Shown one piece after another: positions 57,901 through 64,000 of a stretch of 64,000 nucleotides of DNA; the stretch's first letter is position 1; every line of letters begins with the position of its first letter. Source of the stretch: Malus domestica (Eukaryota; Streptophyta; Magnoliopsida; Rosales; Rosaceae); assembly GCF_042453785.1 (NCBI RefSeq), contig NC_091661.1:29317501-29381500 (forward strand). Reading direction: 5' to 3'. The position numbers were made by a program, and so were the translations under genes. The notes under the pieces are model-generated. The model saw nothing but the letters and a program-made list of their open reading frames with translations. It did no database searches and had not been told where the DNA came from.

Positions 57901-60900
57901 ATGATTGGGCCCCACTTTAGGGTTTTAGGAAAGCAGACGCAAGTACTCTACCACTTCATCAGCAACCAGATCAAATTTGCAGCAGCGGCGCCGCCTCTCC
58001 TCCGCCGCTTCCACGTTCAGAGGCCTCTTCAGTCTTCCCCTCCGGCCGGTAGGGCGGCGGTATGTGAACTCACCCTCCCGATCAAAGATTTAAGCTTTCT
58101 AGAAATTCCATCCGTTTTGGTTTTTGGGATTGGTTTAACTGCGTCGTTCTGATGCCGCAGATGGATAACGGAAAAGGGATTGAAGACCCAGAGAAGAAAA
58201 AGAAGAAGGAAGAAAAGGTAATCTCTTGCAAAATTGCTTCTTTTAATGTTATAATTGCAGACCCAGATGGATAAATATGTGAATTACTGAATTTTAGAAA
58301 GAAATTAATTTCTAACTCTTTGATATTTCGGCAGGCAAGAGAGAAGGAATTGAAAAAGCAGAAAGCTTTAGAGAAAGCTGCCAAGCTTCAGGTAATGATG
58401 GTGAATGTATTTTGGTGTAGGTTTTCGATTCATTTTTTGGTTTTGTCGAATATATTTTGTTGTGCTGCGTCTGCGTGGTGTCGAAACGTCCTAGAATGTC
58501 AGTCCCTGAGATGACTGATCAAGGATATGGTGTTATTTGATGGTTTTAGGCACAACAAGCATCTAGTTCCTCTAAGAAGAGTGAAAAGAAGCATGTAAAG
58601 CGTTCCAACGAGGGGGAGGAGAATCCGGAGGACTTTATTGACCCAGAGACTCCATTTGGCGAGAAGAAACGGATGTCGAGTCAAATGGCAAAACAGTATA
58701 GTCCAAGTGCAGTAGAGAAATCGTGAGTGTCATGTTTTCTTTTCACCAATTCTCCCAACAATTTTACTTTTTATTTATTTATTATGTTATCTATGCTTGA
58801 CGATTTAGGTGGTATGGATGGTGGGAGAAGACGGGATTCTTTGTGGCAGATGCTAAGAGCTCCAAACCTCCTTTTGTCATTGTGAGTGTCATATTGCTCC
58901 ATCAAATTTGTTTTTGAGTTTGCATTGACATGGATACCAATAAACAAAATAAAATTAACTCGCATATATTACAGGTTTTACCGCCCCCCAATGTGACTGG
59001 TGCCCTTCATATTGGCCATGCTCTTACTGCTGCTGTTGAGGTGATTCCCAAGTTTGTTCTATGGTGACTTCCAAAGTATGTTTTCTAAAAAAGAAAAAAA
59101 AACTAATTGGATGTAATTTTGTTATATGCAGGACACTATAATCCGTTGGCGAAGAATGTCTGGTTACAATACCTTGTGGGTGCCTGGAATGGACCATGCT
59201 GGGATAGCGACACAGGTGTTCATTTAACAATTATTGAATATTTACTATAGTTTAGTTTTTGAATATTACCAATCTAAGCAAAAGTGATTCTGCACTCGCT
59301 TCCTTCCAACACTTCACACAAACTCAACAGCACCAGTTTATTATGTGGCTGGATGGGGGTCTTGTAGGGGTCATAGTTTTTAGTGCCTGATACGTAGGCT
59401 GTTCTCTGGGTATAGAACTTCCGTGTGAAGGATGTCGGATTTTAAATAGCAACTTTTACTCTCATATATGTCCGATGTCCTCAAGGGCGCGTTCTTTCAA
59501 AATTAAGCCGTAGTCAGGAGTGGTGTTTTATATTTTATCTTATTCTCAGTGTTGTAGCTTTTCATAACAGAAAAAGCAACTAGAATGGTGTCTTTGCCAA
59601 AATCTCAGTCATGAAAACCCTACATATGCATCTATATATATATATATATATATATATATCTGGATTATGTTCATGTCATTTGTTATTTGTTTTCTGGATT
59701 TTAACATTTATGTGCCATTTATAGGTTGTTGTAGAAAAGAAGCTAATGCGCGAAAGACAGTTAACCAGGCATGATATTGGTCGTGAGAAATTTGTAGCTG
59801 AAGTGAGTTTGAACTGAAACTAGCTAGTATTATATCCGTTCATAATTTTGATGTTCTAAAGTTAATGGATCCATTCTTACCTTTTCATAATTGTTGGTAA
59901 TTTTGGTTGTTGAAAGGTTTGGAATTGGAAAAATAAGTATGGGGGCACCATTTTACAGCAGCTACGTCGTTTGGGTGCTTCTTTGGACTGGTCCCGTGAG
60001 GTAATCAGTTGAATTCTGGATTTTTTGTTTTTGGAGCAAAGAATCAGTTGTCCTGTTAAATTTCTTGTTCTCTTTATTAGACCTAGTCATGAAGCTCTCT
60101 CTCTCTCTCTCTCTCTCATGTGTGTGTGTGTGTGTATTATTATATGTATTACTAATTTCTTTGATTTTTTTTCCACTGTTTCCTTCTTAATTGTAGTGCT
60201 TTACAATGGATGAGAAAAGATCAAGGGCCGTGACAGAGGCTTTTGTAAGGCTTCATAAGCAAGAGCTTATCTACAGGTATGCTAGGCACAGGAGCTGTGT
60301 TGTTCTAGGTTTAACATTATGTTATGGTGGAGGCTAGCTTTTCTGGTTTTTGTTTGATTTCATATGTACATATTTTTTTTTTATTTAGTTAGCCAGTTGA
60401 GGTGAGGATTGGGTGATAATACTAACGACCAATGGACTTCTTCAATCATCTACTCCTATAATTCATCCTCTTTATGTCCTTTTTTATGCACTCTTGTACA
60501 CATTCTGGCTTTGTTTTGCAGGGATAATCGCCTAGTGAATTGGGATTGTGTCTTGCGGACAGCAATATCTGACATAGAGGTCAGCCTTCTCCTTTTAGTG
60601 GCATACTTTCCCAAATTTTTCAGCATTATGAAATTTTTTTGGTCTATGTAGGTGGACTATATTGATGTAAAAGAAAGGACGTTGCTAAAGGTTCCTGGAT
60701 ATGAGAACCCTGTTGAATTTGGAGTGTTGACTTCATTTGCTTACCCTCTGGAAGAAGGTTTAGGTGAGATTGTTGTGGCCACTACTAGAGTGGAAACTAT
60801 GCTTGGTGATACTGCTATTGCTGTACATCCTGATGATGAAAGGTACCGGCATCTTCATGGAAAGCATGCCATTCATCCTTTTAATGGAAGAAGGATTCGC

Positions 60901-63900
60901 ATAATATGTGATGCAATTCTCGTTGATCCAGAATTTGGGACTGGTGCTGTGAAGGTAAATTTAACGTATAAGTTGTGAAAGATTATGTTAAATTTCTTTT
61001 CCGGTTTATGTTTCAGGTTATAAAGATTTGTTGATCTTTCTCTTTTGCCTCATGCAGATTACACCGGCCCATGATCCTAATGACTTTGATGTTGGAAAGC
61101 GCCATAATCTTGGATTTATCAACGTCTTTACTGATGATGGAAAAATAAATCAGGATGGTGGAGAATTTGTAGGGATGCCACGTTTCAAAGCCCGAGAGGC
61201 AGTGACTCAAGCATTAAAGAAGAAGGTATCTGTTTACAGTACTGCATGTGTAGCTTATGTATAGATGGTGGTTAAAAAAATTAATTCTAATATCAACATA
61301 GTATATCATATTCCTATGCAATTGTTAAATGCTTACCAAGTAGATGAATATATTTGTTGTTAGTGGGGACTTCCTGTAACACCTTTAACACTATCACTGC
61401 CACCTCCTCTCACAGTTCTTTAATATTGTTTTCAAGTCGATACTCCTTCAAAACAATGTCTTATGAAATGAAATTGTTTGCATCCCCATAATTCCAGACA
61501 CTTCGCACAATTTAAAGGCTCTCGGTACTGTTCACTTTAACGAAAAACCACATTTTTACACTAAAAAGTCAATCCTGGTACTATTCACTTTACCCTCTAT
61601 TTTGTCCTTATCGTTAAAACTCAAAGTTTTCAAGCCCTTTTCATTAGTTTTCCTTTTAATATACCCTACTTGTAATAATGTCACTTGTCAGCATCCCCAG
61701 TTTTGTGTTACACGTGCATCAATCTTCCTAGTTGTTGGAGGGTACTGTCTGTTTGAATTCCTTACTGTTTACAATTTTATGGATGGTTCAGTGACCCTAT
61801 TCTCCTTGCATTTAGGGCCTCTTTAGAGATGCTAAGGCCAATGAGATGCGCCTTGGAATTTGCTCTAGAAGTCAAGATGTTGTGGAGCCCATGATAAAGC
61901 CCCAATGGTATGTTAAATGCAGTGGTATGGGAAAAGAAGCCCTTCATGCTGCCATAGATGATGAGAACAGGAAGCTTGAGATCATCCCGAAACAGTATAC
62001 TGCAGATTGGAAGAGGTGTGGTTTTTTCCTTTCTTTGCCTTACTTTTTGGAATTTCTTGTGTATGCATTGTAAGGAATAATAAGATCATATTTCCAGAAG
62101 GTATGTTCTTTTTTAGAGCATTGCCAAGAAAGTAAGTTCAGGTTTTGGACAACTGACAAGTCAGTGGATAAATTCTAGTTGTTACTTGTGTCTTTGCAAT
62201 TTATATAAATGGAATTCTGAACATAAAGGCTAAAATTTGTACTTAGTTCTGGTCTCAATTGTACAGATGGCTTGAGAACATTCGTGATTGGTGCATTTCA
62301 AGGCAACTCTGGTGGGGTCACCGTGTTCCTGCATGGTATGTTGTTTATGAGGGTGATAGTCCAGACAATTTTGGAGTATCAGATGAGCGATGGGTTGTTG
62401 CGAGAAATGAAGAAGAGGCCAAAGGACATGCCAGTCAAAAATTTGAGGGGAAATTTCAATTGATGCAGGATCCTGATGTGCTTGACACTTGGTTTTCCGC
62501 TGGTCTCTTCCCATTGTCTGTGTTAGGCTGGCCTGATGATACAGAAGATCTGAAGGCGTTTTATCCTACTTCAGTTCTTGAAACCGGTCATGACATTCTC
62601 TTTTTCTGGGTTGCTCGTATGGTAATGCTTGGAAGTACATTGGGTGGCAACGTACCTTTTACAAAGGTGGGACTTGGGAGCAGCCTCTCCATAAATGGGG
62701 GTAAGGCTAGCCGACATTCACCTCTCCCAGACCCTGCGTAAAGCGGGAGCCTTGTGCACTGGGTACGACCTTTATGTAATGGCTTTCCGTGTGTGTTGCA
62801 TTTGCCTAACTTCTAATGTCCAGTTGCTTGACTATGAAACAATAGCATGTTATACTTAACATTACTGAGTGTTTTTCTACTTGGTAAAAGCTTGAACGAA
62901 AAGAAATTTTGTGGAATCCTACTAGGCTACTACATTGTTATTACAAGATTCCCAGTTTACAATGTTTATATGTATACGAGCTTGTTAAAATGTCCAGTGG
63001 GCATTTTTTAGAGACACATGACTTTTTCACCATCTTATTTTTTGCAAAAATCGTTCTGAGCATGCAAAGATGGTTTTGATTATACATTATAGTTTGATTA
63101 CTGAAGAGACAGGTGGAATTTGGTCGCTTTGCAGGTCTATTTGCACCCAATGATTCGCGATGCACATGGGCGTAAAATGTCTAAGTCCTTGGGGAATGTC
63201 ATTGATCCTCTTGAAGTAATAAATGGTATTACCCTTGAAGGTCTGCATCAGAGGCTTTTGGAGGGAAATTTGGATCCCAAGGAATTGACTGTAGCCAAAG
63301 AAGGGCAAGTAAAGGACTTTCCTAAGGGTATTGAAGAATGCGGTGCTGATGCTCTTCGTTTTGCTCTTGTCTCTTACACTGCTCAGGTTAGGATTTTATC
63401 GTTATATTTCTGGCAGGTAACTGTTTTCTACCATGGATCTAGTAATCTATCTGATTGTCTTTTCTTGTCTTTTCAGTCAGATAAGATAAATCTGGACATC
63501 CAAAGGGTTGTGGGTTATCGTCAATGGTGCAATAAACTGTGGAATGCAGTACGATTTGCTATGAGCAGGCTTGGGGATGATTTTGTGCCACCCTCATATG
63601 TAAATCCAGATGTGCTTCCATTTAGTTGCCAGTGGATACTCTCGGTACTAAATAAAGTCATATCCAAAGCTGTTTTGTCATTGGAAGCGTATGACTTCTC
63701 AGATGCAGCCACTGCAGTGTATGCTTGGTGGCAGTACCAATTGTGTGATGTCTTTATTGAAGCTATCAAGCCTTACTTTTCTGGCAACGATCCAAAGTAT
63801 GAGTCTGAAAGGGGTTTTGCACAAGCCACACTATGGTTATGTCTTGACAATGGTCTGCGGTTGCTTCATCCGTTTATGCCATTCGTCACAGAAGAACTGT

Positions 63901-63977
63901 GGCAGCGCCTTCCGTCACCAAAGGATCACAAGAGGCCAGCCTCAATTATGATATGCGAATATCCTTCCACTCTAGAG
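57901..63977 (+). CDS. VALRS: Valyl-tRNA synthetase, cytosolic/mitochondrial (3' end beyond window)
   Basis: Seventeen exons are visible: 57901-58059, 58161-58217, 58335-58391, 58550-58722, 58809-58881, 58975-59040, 59132-59215, 59725-59802, 59917-60000, 60197-60276, 60522-60579, 60652-60954, 61058-61225, 61816-62015, 62267-62666, 63135-63386 and 63477-63977. They join in frame to 931 codons; the C-terminus is off the right edge. The enzyme charges tRNA-Val with valine using ATP. Class I signatures: HIGH at about 185-188 ([10 protein letters not shown]) and KMSKS at about 694-698. The editing domain contains [15 protein letters not shown] and [15 protein letters not shown] Lys-rich extension ([20 protein letters not shown]) follows M54. 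Exon 1 adds 53 residues, Arg-rich and nearly acid-free ([13 protein letters not shown]), probably a mitochondrial presequence. Starts at 57838 or 58161 are also possible. Confidence 0.93.
61520..61655. repeat. Dispersed repeat in valyl-tRNA synthetase intron 13
   Basis: Same family as 37068-37215 (CACTTTAACGAAAAACCACA, TTTTGTCCTTATCGTTAAAA). It lies mid-intron and away from splice sites. Confidence 0.8.
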
Positions 63978-64000
63978 GTTGGTTGGTTAGTTCTTTTTTC

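Overview
This is plant nuclear DNA: low-GC intergenic sequence, short exons with GT-AG introns, and many small transposons. A tandem array of NAD-dependent sorbitol dehydrogenase (SDH) genes points to a sorbitol-transporting Rosaceae species, most likely apple or pear (Malus/Pyrus). That assignment rests on recognising the family; no search was run.

Layout. 1-24 kb is the SDH array. It holds the 3' flank of an SDH copy lying left of the window, an exon-1 pseudogene (9122-9251), and three intact-looking genes on the + strand: SDH-1 (11024-12348), SDH-2 (16238-17548) and SDH-3 (21931-23748). SDH-1 and SDH-2 have 3 exons and differ at about 27 of 368 residues. SDH-3 has 5 exons and is more diverged. 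Flanking DNA was duplicated with the genes, so paralogous blocks serve as empty-site controls that date and delimit transposon insertions. 24-30 kb is transposon-rich without genes: a fold-back element split by a solo LTR, a second solo LTR, a hAT element and MITEs. 30.9-34.5 kb (- strand) encodes a CCCH zinc-finger WD40 protein (ZFWD family). 39.7-41.6 kb (+) encodes a PEPKR2-type protein kinase. 44.7-45.5 kb (+) encodes a predicted plastid protein of unknown function. 54.5-56.9 kb (+) encodes a PGAP3/Per1-type GPI-anchor remodelling protein. 57.9 kb to the right edge (+) encodes valyl-tRNA synthetase, cut by the window end. These right-hand genes are ordinary single-copy-type genes without an evident shared pathway.

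The most unusual structure is a composite retroelement present twice in inverted orientation (1897-7222 and 46254-53566). Each copy is an RTE-like LINE, then a 3.4-3.5 kb non-autonomous element ('X') in antisense, then a second 5'-truncated LINE 3' end with a (TTG)n tail. The right-hand copy has a 19-bp target-site duplication around the whole composite, so it entered as one unit. The left copy is flanked by a 660-685 bp direct repeat. Both X copies keep an open reading frame of about 225 residues for a coiled-coil protein with an EAR-like N-terminus. Template jumping by the LINE reverse transcriptase is a plausible origin.

Exon coordinates were set by hand from splice sites and frame continuity. 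Repeat boundaries given without a target-site duplication are approximate.
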